Shown in pieces: positions 1 to 6,517 of a DNA stretch of 8,263 nt. The position numbers were made by a program, and so were the translations under genes. The notes beneath the pieces are model-generated. The model saw only the letters and a list, made by a program, of their open reading frames with translations, had not been told where the DNA came from and made no database searches. Source of the stretch: Flavobacteria bacterium RIFCSPLOWO2_12_FULL_31_7. Lineage in GTDB: Bacteria; Bacteroidota; Bacteroidia; Flavobacteriales; Flavobacteriaceae. Within the stretch, counting starts at the first letter, position 1. Every line of letters begins with the position of its first letter. The stretch lies in assembly GCA_001800945.1 (NCBI GenBank), contig MGWJ01000032.1:1-8263 (forward strand). The letters run 5' to 3'.

Positions 1-5
1 TTATT

Positions 6-629
6 TTATTCGTTCATTAAACGATCAAACTCTTCGAAATATAAGCCTAAGTGATAACCGTCTACCAAACCGTGATGCACGTGGACTGACATAGACATAA
101 ATTTTTTCCCGTTTTCTTCTGTCATTTTTCCAAAAGAAAATTTTGGACAACTATCTGGAATAGTAAAACTTCTGGAATGAGAAATTGAAGTAAAATTAAT
201 CCAAGGTACTGCTGAAAAATGTACTAAATTTTCACTGTATTCTTTTGTAATTAATCCGGTTAAGTTTTTTACTCTTGCAGCTTCGGTATTATAATTTTCA
301 ATAAAAACAGATAAATCTTCGTGATAAACTACTTCCGAAAATCCGAAAGTTTTATCATCACGTAAAATGGTAGATGAAACGTTTATTTTATCGTGAATAA
401 ATACTTTTCCATCTTCAATTCTGTATCTGAAATTTTCAAGATTGTTTACAGCAACTAAAGTTTTGTGTAAATAATAGATAAAAAAACTTACACCTAATTC
501 TTTAGCTTTAGCATGTGCTTTAGTACAATCAAATTGGATGGTTGTGCCAAAAAAAGGTTCTTCAAATTGACAGAAAAATTCGAAATGTTGTTTTCTGTTC
601 CAAGTTGATAGGTCTAGTTCTCTTTTCAT
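6..629 (-). CDS. Chloramphenicol acetyltransferase-like acyltransferase (CAT family)
   Basis: The 207-residue protein is close in length to classical trimeric chloramphenicol acetyltransferases (about 210-220 aa), which move acetyl from acetyl-CoA to a hydroxyl group. The family signature is present near the C-terminus as VHHGLVDGYH: His186 is the expected catalytic base and Asp190 the structural Asp. The motif PWINFTS (142-148) matches the segment carrying the substrate-side Ser of CAT enzymes (here Ser148). No signal peptide or membrane segment is seen, so it should be cytoplasmic. It is the last gene of the minus-strand run, 8 bases after the HAD hydrolase gene. The catalytic residues support an active acyltransferase. 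The acceptor is unknown: chromosomal CAT-like proteins in Bacteroidota are common, and resistance cannot be inferred from sequence alone. No mobile-element context surrounds it. Only five bases follow the stop, so no terminator can be judged. Confidence 0.88.
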   Translation of the reverse strand: MKRELDLSTWNRKQHFEFFCQFEEPFFGTTIQFDCTKAHAKAKELGVSFFIYYLHKTLVAVNNLENFRYRIEDGKVFIHDKINVSSTILRDDKTFGFSEVVYHEDLSVFIENYNTEAARVKNLTGLITKEYSENLVHFSAVPWINFTSISHSRSFTIPDSCPKFSFGKMTEENGKKFMSMSVHVHHGLVDGYHLGLYFEEFDRLMNE

Positions 630-637
630 TTTTTTAA

Positions 638-1321
638 TTATAAAATGTCAAAAAGTTCGTTAAGGTTTGTAATCGATTTGAAATTATCGTGCTGAATTTC
701 GAAATCAATTTTTTCGTATTCCCAAGTCGTGTGATATGGAATGTGTATTCCAGTTCCTCCAATATTTAAAACAGGTAGTACATCAGATTTTAACGAATTT
801 CCAATCATGATAAAATCTTGTGGTTTACATTCTAAACGATGTAACATTTTGTTATAATCCAAATCCGTTTTGTCGCTCATCACTTCAATATGGTGAAAAT
901 AAGTTCCTAAACCAGAATCGTGTAATTTTCTATGTTGGTCTTTTAAGTCGCCTTTTGTGGCTACTACTAATTTGTATTTCCCTTTTAATTCTTCTAATAC
1001 TTCTGTAACATTTGGTAATAATTCAACAGGTTTTTGTAATAAATCTTTACCAATTGTAATTATTTTTTCGATGGCTGTTCCGTTAATTTGATGGTTCGTT
1101 AATTCTAACGCCGCTTCAATCATGGAAAGTGTAAACGCTTTAATTCCAAATCCATACAGAGGTAAATTTTTAACTTGATGATTTAAAATCAATTGTAAAA
1201 TTTCTTGTTTGGATGCAAAATCTTGAAACAATTCGCAAAATTTTGCTTGTGCCTCATCAAAATAAGGTTCATTGTGCCAAAGCGTGTCGTCAGCATCAAA
1301 TGCGATTGTTTTTTGTGTCAT
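638..1321 (-). CDS. HAD-superfamily hydrolase
   Basis: This is a 227-residue haloacid-dehalogenase-type phosphohydrolase, probably cytoplasmic. Motif I is FDADDT, with Asp9 as nucleophile and Asp11 as general acid/base. The likely motif II is Thr122 in VVATKGD, motif III is Lys151 in SDKTD, and motif IV is IGNSLKSD with Asp180. In motif IV the usual G-D is G-N, with the acidic function left to Asp180; I believe GNSxxSD is an existing variant in this superfamily rather than damage. The insert between motifs I and II is long and helical in character, as in C1-cap HAD phosphatases, and would set substrate choice, which I cannot name. The gene starts 3 bases after the stop of the 477-aa gene and ends 8 bases before the CAT-like gene, so translation within one operon is likely. 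Confidence 0.87.
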   Translation of the reverse strand: MTQKTIAFDADDTLWHNEPYFDEAQAKFCELFQDFASKQEILQLILNHQVKNLPLYGFGIKAFTLSMIEAALELTNHQINGTAIEKIITIGKDLLQKPVELLPNVTEVLEELKGKYKLVVATKGDLKDQHRKLHDSGLGTYFHHIEVMSDKTDLDYNKMLHRLECKPQDFIMIGNSLKSDVLPVLNIGGTGIHIPYHTTWEYEKIDFEIQHDNFKSITNLNELFDIL

Positions 1322-1324
1322 GAT

Positions 1325-2758
1325 TTAATTGTCGCTAAAGGAATAAAAAACAAATTTTTTTTTAGAATTATTTCCACCGTAAATTAGTTTGTCATTTAGT
1401 TTAAATGCAATATTATTTGCTAATCTATTTTCGGCAATGAATAATCTTAATTTATCAAAGGCTAATTGCTTTTTCTCACCATTTACATGATTGAAATCTT
1501 TGTCAAATAAACAGTTTATGTAAACTACAACTCTATTATTATATGATTCTATGTTATTTATGGTATAATTAGAAGTTAAAGCTAAACTGATTAAAGCTCC
1601 TGTTAAACCAAACATTCCTCCATACATCATCGCGTTGTTGTTTTGAACTTCACTTGAAGAACCTAGTGTTAAATAATACATATCATTTTCAAAATAACAG
1701 GAAATAGCTGCGTTTGAATTTGATATTTTTCGAAGTAACTGATTACTCTTGTCTAATGTTCTAGTGTTTTTTATACTCAATCTTTCTTGAATGATATCTG
1801 AATTTTTAAAATCAATTTCTTTGTCTAAAAAAACATTTAGATTTTTAATTTCTTTTCTATTGCTGTCTTTTATTGAAATGGTTAGATTAGACGAATTACC
1901 TCTTAATTGAATTAAATTATCATTCACAAAAAATGAATTACTCATGTGAATTTCAAATGATTCAGGGTCTATAGCGTAAAATGGTTGTGAAAATAATTTG
2001 TAGTCATATTGATAACTGTCTAAGTCAATTTTTAAAAATTGAGTGTAATTTCTATTGTTATCAAAAGTGAAAATTATGGAATTATCTTTGGAATAAGATT
2101 TTTTTTCATAGGAAGCAAATGTTAAAGATGCAGGATTGTCTTCAGAAATATTTTGCACACCGGCAAAAAGTGCAGAAAACGATTTTGTAGCCAAATCATA
2201 AAATGGAATTTTTCCTTGGTTATCATCATAAAACACACAACCATTTAATTCAACTGTTTTTTTAGTAAAAGTTTTATCAGCGAAACAATAAAAATTGACA
2301 TTATTAGTGTTCTTAGTTGCTGTAATAATGTAAAATTTGTTCTGAATGGTAACTTTATTTATTACCGCTTCTTTTCCAATGTCAAAATTAATTGTTGCAA
2401 CATTTGATTCTTTTTTATCAAAATCATAACTCAAAACATAAAATAATTTTTTATCGTTTGAATTCCAATATGTAAAGTATGTTGATTGGTTTTTTGCATA
2501 TCCAATTATAGATTCAATTTTGTTTTTTCCTTTGTTTATTTTAATGGAATCGATAACCTTTAAGTTTTCATCTAATTTGAAGGATGAAATTACTTCTTTA
2601 TTGTCCAAAAAAAGAAAAACATTTTTAGTTTCTTCGTCTTCAAATTGAAAAGCTTCTGATTTTTTTGGGATACCTATTTTTATTTCTGAAATAAGTTGTT
2701 GACTGTTAGCATTTGAAAAAGAACAAATTACCAGAAATGTTATAATTTTTTTTAACAT
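1325..2758 (-). CDS. Conserved-looking hypothetical exported protein, 477 aa
   Basis: I do not recognise the family. I chose the ATG at 2758. The longer frame to 2788 starts with TTG, overlaps the metG stop, and would put a ten-residue tail before an otherwise clean signal peptide. From this ATG the protein begins MLKKIITFLVICSFSNANSQ: a basic n-region, a hydrophobic core (5-12) and a probable cut after Ser19 before Gln-Gln, in the style of Bacteroidota signal peptides. Cys12 is not a credible lipobox because Ile precedes it. The body is rich in Asn, Lys, Ser and Phe with alternating beta-like segments (for example FLFLDNKEVISSF). A 20-residue hydrophobic, Gly-rich segment at about 377-396 (MMYGGMFGLTGALISLALTS) could be a membrane span. 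A run of nine A in the coding strand (1355-1363) encodes the three Lys near the C-terminus. It follows metG by 22 bases; the function is unknown. Confidence 0.75.
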   Translation of the reverse strand: MLKKIITFLVICSFSNANSQQLISEIKIGIPKKSEAFQFEDEETKNVFLFLDNKEVISSFKLDENLKVIDSIKINKGKNKIESIIGYAKNQSTYFTYWNSNDKKLFYVLSYDFDKKESNVATINFDIGKEAVINKVTIQNKFYIITATKNTNNVNFYCFADKTFTKKTVELNGCVFYDDNQGKIPFYDLATKSFSALFAGVQNISEDNPASLTFASYEKKSYSKDNSIIFTFDNNRNYTQFLKIDLDSYQYDYKLFSQPFYAIDPESFEIHMSNSFFVNDNLIQLRGNSSNLTISIKDSNRKEIKNLNVFLDKEIDFKNSDIIQERLSIKNTRTLDKSNQLLRKISNSNAAISCYFENDMYYLTLGSSSEVQNNNAMMYGGMFGLTGALISLALTSNYTINNIESYNNRVVVYINCLFDKDFNHVNGEKKQLAFDKLRLFIAENRLANNIAFKLNDKLIYGGNNSKKKFVFYSFSDN

Positions 2759-2780
2759 AATTATTTTAATGAATGTTTTT

Positions 2781-4838
2781 TTAACCAATTACCGCTCCGT
2801 TCCCAACTCCATCCGTATCTGGATTTACGAAAACTAATTTTCCTTCTGGTGTGTTGGTTAATAAAAGCATACCTTCACTTTCGACTCCACGTAATGCTCT
2901 TGGTGCTAAGTTGACTAAAACCGTAACTTTTTTTCCAATAACTTCTTCAGGTGTAAAATGTTCTGCAATTCCAGAAACGATTGTTCTTACATCAATTCCA
3001 GTATCTACTTTTAAAACCAATAATTTGTTGGCTTTTGGCATTTTTTCTGCTTCGATAATCGTTCCAATTCGTAAATCAATTTTTGCGAAATCTTCAAAAG
3101 AAGTCGTTTCTTTTTGCGGTGTTACCGTTGCATTTTCTATTTGATTGGCTGTTTTTGTAGCTTCCAATTTGTCTATTTGTTTTTGAATTTCTGCATCTTC
3201 AATTTGCGCGAATAATATTTCGGCTTGACCAATTTTATGATTCGCTTCTAATAAATCAGATTTAGTTGAAACGTCATTCCAAGTAGAAATATTGCTTTGT
3301 AAAATCTTTCCTAATTTTTCAGAGGTAAATGGTAAAAATGGTTCGCATAAAATTTGTAAAGCAGTAGCAATTTGTAGCGCCACATACATTTGAGTTTTGA
3401 CACGTTCCGGATTTTCTTTTACCATTTTCCATGGTTCTTCATCTGCTAAATATTTATTTCCTAAACGCGCAACGTTCATCAATTCACCTAAAGCTTCTCT
3501 GAATCGGTATCTTTCAATTGAACTTGAAATTACGGCTGGATACGCTTTTAATTCGGTTAAGGTTTGTAAGTCAACTTCTGAATATTCATTTGGTGTTGGA
3601 ACAATTCCGTCGTAATATTTATTCGTTAAAACTACAACTCTGTTAATGAAATTTCCAAAAATCGCAGCTAATTCATTATTATTTCTTGCTTGAAAATCTT
3701 TCCAAGTGAAATCATTATCTTTGGTTTCAGGTGCATTCGCAGTTAAAGCATAACGCAACGAATCTTGTTTTTCTGGGAAATCTTGTAAATATTCGTGTAA
3801 CCAAACTGCCCAGTTCTTTGAGGTAGACAATTTATTTCCTTCTAAATTTAAGAATTCGTTAGCGGGAACATTATCTGGTAAAATATAACTTCCTTCCGCT
3901 TTTAACATAGCTGGGAAAATGATACAATGGAATACAATATTGTCTTTTCAAATGAAGTGAACCAATTTCGTATCGGCATCTTTCCAATACGGTTCCCAAT
4001 CTTTTCCTTGTTTGGCAGCCCATTCTTTGGTTGATGAAATGTAGCCAATTGGTGCATCAAACCAAACGTATAATTTTTTTCCTTCAGCCCCTTCAACTGG
4101 CACATCAATTCCCCAATCTAAGTCACGTGTTACGGCTCTAGGTTCTAATCCGCCATCAACCCAAGATTTTACTTGTCCGTAAACATTTGGTTTCCAATCG
4201 TTTTTATGTCCTTCTAAAATCCATTCTCTTAAGAAAGCTTCGTATCTGTTTAAAGGTAAAAACCAGTGTTTTGTGGCTTTTAAAATTGGAGTTTCGCCAG
4301 TAATGGTGCTTTTCGGATTAATTAAATCGGTTGCGTTTAATGTGGATCCACATTTTTCACATTGATCTCCGTAAGCTTCTTCGTTAGCACATTTCGGACA
4401 CGTTCCAGTTACAAATCGGTCTGCTAAAAACTGATCCGCTTTGGCATCGTATAATTGTTCGGTAACTTCTTCAATAAAATCTCCTTTGTCATATAACTTT
4501 CTGAAAAATTCTGAAGCTGTTTGATGATGGATTTCAGAAGAAGTTCTAGAATAATTATCAAACGAAATTCCGAAATCCACAAACGATTTTCTAATAATTC
4601 CGTCATATTTATCAATTACTTGCTGTGGTGTAATGCCTTCTTTTTTAGCTTTCATGGAAATCGCCACACCGTGTTCGTCACTTCCGCAAATAAAGGCCAC
4701 ATCTTTTCCTTGAAGACGTAAATATCTGGCATAAATATCTGAAGGAACATAAACACCTGCTAAATGCCCGATATGAATGGGTCCGTTTGTATAAGGCAAT
4801 GCCGCTGTAATGGTATATCTTTTTGGATCTTGTAACAT
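2781..4838 (-). CDS. metG: Methionine--tRNA ligase, interrupted by an in-frame TGA at codon 297
   Basis: MetRS charges tRNA-Met with methionine using ATP. The start is the ATG at 4838 (MLQDPKRYTITAALPYTN); the longer frame to 4877 begins with TTG and runs through an inverted repeat. The class I HIGH motif is at 22-25, a four-Cys zinc knuckle at Cys147, 150, 160 and 163, and the KMSKS-equivalent KLSTSK at 336-341. An anticodon-binding helical domain follows. From about 580 to the end there is an OB-fold tRNA-binding domain (FEDFAKIDLRIGTI onward), as in other dimeric MetRS. Total length is 685 codons, normal for Bacteroidota. Codon 297 is TGA where the family has Gly (F-I-G-K-D). Reading simply continues in the same frame afterwards as KDNIVFHCIIFPAMLKAEG, so there is no indel. 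As written, the sequence yields a 296-aa N-terminal piece and, if translation restarts at Met311 (3908), a 375-aa C-terminal piece. I list it as one gene because everything else is intact and the enzyme is essential. Confidence 0.95.
3948..3950 (-). other. In-frame TGA inside metG (expected Gly297)
   Basis: On the minus strand the codons read TTC ATT TGA AAA GAC AAT, that is F-I-stop-K-D-N, where bacterial MetRS has F-I-G-K-D. Changing plus-strand base 3950 from A to C would restore GGA (Gly). The change corresponds to a single G-to-T transversion on the coding strand. The upstream 296 codons and downstream 388 codons are in the same frame. Confidence 0.93.
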
Positions 4839-4856
4839 ATTTTTTGTTTTACCGCT

Positions 4857-4887
4857 AAGGCGCAAAGTTTTTAGCAAAGCGCCGCTT
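4857..4887. repeat. GC-rich imperfect inverted repeat upstream of metG
   Basis: GGCGC (4859-4863) pairs with GCGCC (4879-4883), and AA/TT can extend the stem across a two-base bulge (4884-4885). The arms also carry a direct copy of GCAAAG (4862-4867 and 4874-4879). It lies 19 bases upstream of the metG ATG and stands out as GC-rich in AT-rich surroundings. No U-tract follows on the metG strand, so it is not a normal terminator. It resembles short interspersed intergenic repeats I associate with Flavobacterium genomes, an identification made from memory only. Confidence 0.5.
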
Positions 4888-4938
4888 ATTTAAAAGTTAA
4901 TTTATAACATTTTAGTTTTGAAATTTCTGCTTCAATTT

Positions 4939-4996
4939 ACCATTAAGTAATTAATTTTTTTAAGTTCGGTCTTAGTTTTATTAACTTCTTAATGGT
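4939..4996. repeat. Long imperfect inverted repeat in the metG/ldcA intergenic region
   Basis: The arm ACCATTAAGTAATTAA (4939-4954) matches the reverse complement of TTAACTTCTTAATGGT (4981-4996) at 14 of 16 positions, including an uninterrupted nine-base block at the outer end. The 26-base loop contains a smaller stem, TAAG/CTTA (4961-4964 and 4971-4974). It lies downstream of the proposed metG -7 box, so in that model it is transcribed as a hairpin in the metG leader. It could equally be an interspersed genomic repeat. Confidence 0.5.
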
Positions 4997-5014
4997 TTTA
5001 ATTTAATTTTACTG

Positions 5015-5022
5015 CAAAAATA
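5015..5022 (-). promoter_or_regulatory. Candidate -7 box for the metG operon
   Basis: On the minus strand this reads TATTTTTG, fitting the Bacteroidota -7 consensus TAnnTTTG. It would start transcription near 5008 and give metG a leader of about 170 nt containing both inverted repeats. No clear TTTG-like -33 element is found 17-23 bases upstream, and in AT-rich DNA the box can occur by chance, so this is tentative. Confidence 0.4.
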
Positions 5023-5063
5023 AGTTTTTACGCACTAATAGGCGAATTTATTTTGAATTTGTT

Positions 5064-5071
5064 TAAATTTG
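5064..5071 (+). promoter_or_regulatory. Candidate -7 box for ldcA
   Basis: TAAATTTG fits the TAnnTTTG consensus and ends 22 bases before the ATG at 5094, which would leave a short leader of roughly 15 nt. It favours the 5094 start over the internal ATG at 5151 only weakly. No good -33 TTTG is seen at the usual spacing. Confidence 0.35.
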
Positions 5072-5093
5072 AAAGCAACATTTAAAACATTTC

Positions 5094-6047
5094 ATGAATA
5101 GATATTTCCTAATATTTTTTCTTTCTTTAATTTCATATTCTCAACACAAAATGAAAATTCCTCCTTATTTAAAAAAAGGCGACACGGTTGCTATTGTTTG
5201 TACAGCTCGTAAATTTTTTCCTGAAGATGCTAAACCTGCTATTGATTTGTTAGAATCTTGGGGTTTAAAGGTGAAATTAGGCACCACTATTGGCTTAGAC
5301 AGTTGTCAACTTGGTGGGACAGATGAGCAGCGCGCTGCAGATTTTCAAGCGCAATTAGATGATGATGACGTTAAAGCTATTTGGTGTGCTCGCGGTGGTT
5401 ATGGGACCGTTCGAATTATTGATAGAATTGATTTTTCGAAGTTTAAAAAGCATCCAAAATGGGTGATGGGTTTTAGTGATGTAACCGTTTTACATAGTCA
5501 TATTAATACGTTAAACGTAGCGACTTTGCATTCAATTATGCCTTTTACAGTTCCGAAAGCGCCTGAAGGGGTAAAGGAAACTTTTAAAAATGCACTTTTC
5601 GGAATTAAAAATTCGTACACCATTCCTTCAAAATCGTATGATAAAAAAGGTGTAGCTAAAGGGGAATTAGTTGGAGGAAATTTGTCTATTATTTATAGTT
5701 TGCTAGGTTCGAAATCATCGATTGATACGAAAGATAAAATTCTGTTTATTGAAGATTTAGATGAGTATTTGTATCATATTGACCGAATGCTTTACAATTT
5801 AAAACGCAATGATTATTTTAAAAATGTGAAAGGAATTATTGTGGGAAGTATGCGAGATATGCATGATAATGAAATTCCGTTTGGACAAAATGAGGTGCAA
5901 ATTATTACTGAAATTACAAAAGATTTGAATATACCAATTGCTTTTGAATTTTGTGCAGGTCATCAAAAAGACAATAGAACTTTAGTGCTTGGTAGTCAAG
6001 TTGTTTTTGAAGTAAATGCAACTGAAATTAATTTAACTTTCGAATAA
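5094..6047 (+). CDS. ldcA: LD-carboxypeptidase, S66 family, probably exported
   Basis: S66 serine peptidases remove the terminal D-Ala from the tetrapeptide of peptidoglycan fragments (cleavage after the dibasic residue) and act in wall recycling. The 317-residue protein starts its domain at PPYLKKGDTVAIVC (23-36). The nucleophile elbow is GFSDVT with Ser128, the Glu of the triad is Glu220 in FIEDLDE, and the His is His290 in CAGHQKDN, so the Ser-Glu-His triad is complete. GGYG (101-104) is also typical. An unusual addition is the N-terminus MNRYFLIFFLSLISYSQ, which looks like a signal peptide cut before Gln17. An alternative ATG at 5151 (Met20) would give the usual cytoplasmic form. If exported, it would work in the periplasm. 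It is divergent from metG and followed by yraN after 42 bases. MccF-like immunity peptidases share this fold, but nothing here points to a microcin cluster. Confidence 0.88.
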   Translation: MNRYFLIFFLSLISYSQHKMKIPPYLKKGDTVAIVCTARKFFPEDAKPAIDLLESWGLKVKLGTTIGLDSCQLGGTDEQRAADFQAQLDDDDVKAIWCARGGYGTVRIIDRIDFSKFKKHPKWVMGFSDVTVLHSHINTLNVATLHSIMPFTVPKAPEGVKETFKNALFGIKNSYTIPSKSYDKKGVAKGELVGGNLSIIYSLLGSKSSIDTKDKILFIEDLDEYLYHIDRMLYNLKRNDYFKNVKGIIVGSMRDMHDNEIPFGQNEVQIITEITKDLNIPIAFEFCAGHQKDNRTLVLGSQVVFEVNATEINLTFE

Positions 6048-6057
6048 TAATTGTCGT

Positions 6058-6083
6058 ATTGACACATTGATAATTGACACATT
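6058..6083 (+). repeat. 11-base direct repeat between ldcA and yraN
   Basis: ATTGACACATT occurs at 6058-6068 and again at 6073-6083, with the second copy ending six bases before the yraN ATG. The repeat fills most of the 42-base intergenic gap. It could be a binding site pair or simply a low-complexity intergenic repeat. No terminator-like hairpin is seen here, so ldcA and yraN may be co-transcribed. Confidence 0.55.
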
Positions 6084-6089
6084 TTAAGA

Positions 6090-6455
6090 ATGGCAGAACA
6101 CAATGAATTAGGTAAAATAGGAGAGGAAATTGCCGTTGATTTTTTAGTAGAAAAAGGCTATGAAATTTTAGAAGCGAATTGGGTTTTTCAAAAAGCAGAA
6201 GTGGATATTATCGCTCAAAAGGGAAATGTTTTAGCAGTAGTGGAAGTTAAAACAAGGAGTAGTATTGATTTTGGTTCACCGCAAGATTTCGTAAAGCCTA
6301 AAAAAATCAAATTATTAGTAAAAGCTATAAATGAGTATGTGATTTCAAACGATTTAGAGGTAGAGGTTCAGTTTGATATTATTGCTATTCATGCCAAAGA
6401 AAACCAATTTGAAATTGAACATTTGAAAGATGCTTTTTATTATTTCGACAATTAG
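6090..6455 (+). CDS. YraN / UPF0102 family nuclease-like protein
   Basis: The 121-residue length is typical of the YraN family, small proteins with a PD-(D/E)xK restriction-nuclease-like fold and a predicted role in DNA or Holliday-junction processing that is not firmly established. The N-terminal signature is GKIGEEIAVDFL (8-19). The core motif is KAEVDIIA followed by VVEVKTR: Glu37, Asp39, Glu52 and Lys54 give the expected E-x-D...E-x-K metal-binding and catalytic set. FDIIAI (95-100), another conserved segment, is present. No signal peptide or membrane segment is seen. ATG 6090 is the natural start (MAEHNELGKIGEE). It lies 42 bases after ldcA and 62 bases before the ACT-domain gene. It ends in TAG, the only non-TAA stop among the genes here. 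Confidence 0.9.
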   Translation: MAEHNELGKIGEEIAVDFLVEKGYEILEANWVFQKAEVDIIAQKGNVLAVVEVKTRSSIDFGSPQDFVKPKKIKLLVKAINEYVISNDLEVEVQFDIIAIHAKENQFEIEHLKDAFYYFDN

Positions 6456-6479
6456 TTAAAATTATAACAATTTGTTTTT

Positions 6480-6487
6480 TATATTTG
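6480..6487 (+). promoter_or_regulatory. Candidate -7 box for the ACT-domain gene
   Basis: TATATTTG is an exact TAnnTTTG match, placed 30 bases before the ATG at 6518, and is followed by an A-rich leader, a layout common upstream of Bacteroidota genes. The -33 element is not obvious. It suggests the ACT-domain gene can be transcribed separately from yraN. Confidence 0.5.
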
Positions 6488-6517
6488 CAAAAATAAAACA
6501 GACACAACAGACCAAAA

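Noticed and set aside
6..629. CAT-like gene as a mobile antibiotic-resistance cassette
   Set aside because: There are no integrase, transposase or attachment sites, and its composition matches its neighbours. It is packed in a chromosomal operon, so resistance is not supported.
1355..1363. Run of nine A (coding strand) as a programmed slippage site in the 477-aa gene
   Set aside because: The frame is intact without slippage and the run lies about ten codons from the stop, so slippage would change little.
2722..2758. Lipoprotein signal in the 477-aa protein (Cys12)
   Set aside because: The residue before Cys is Ile, which does not fit a lipobox; a standard cut before Gln20 is more likely.
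2759..2788. N-terminal extension of the 477-aa protein to a TTG at 2788
   Set aside because: It overlaps the metG stop, uses a rare start and would mask a clean signal peptide beginning at the ATG at 2758.
2851..3144. Plus-strand open frame of 97 codons inside metG, and similar frames at 3397-3615 and 4521-4721
   Set aside because: They are antisense to strongly conserved MetRS sequence and have no domain-like features or promoters.
4839..4877. N-terminal extension of MetRS to a TTG at 4877
   Set aside because: MetRS proteins start close to the conserved ITAALPYTNGP segment; the extension runs through an inverted repeat and adds no family-like residues.
4839..5014. T-box or SAM riboswitch in the metG leader
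   Set aside because: I see no T-box sequence, specifier stem or SAM-aptamer core, only the two inverted repeats described.
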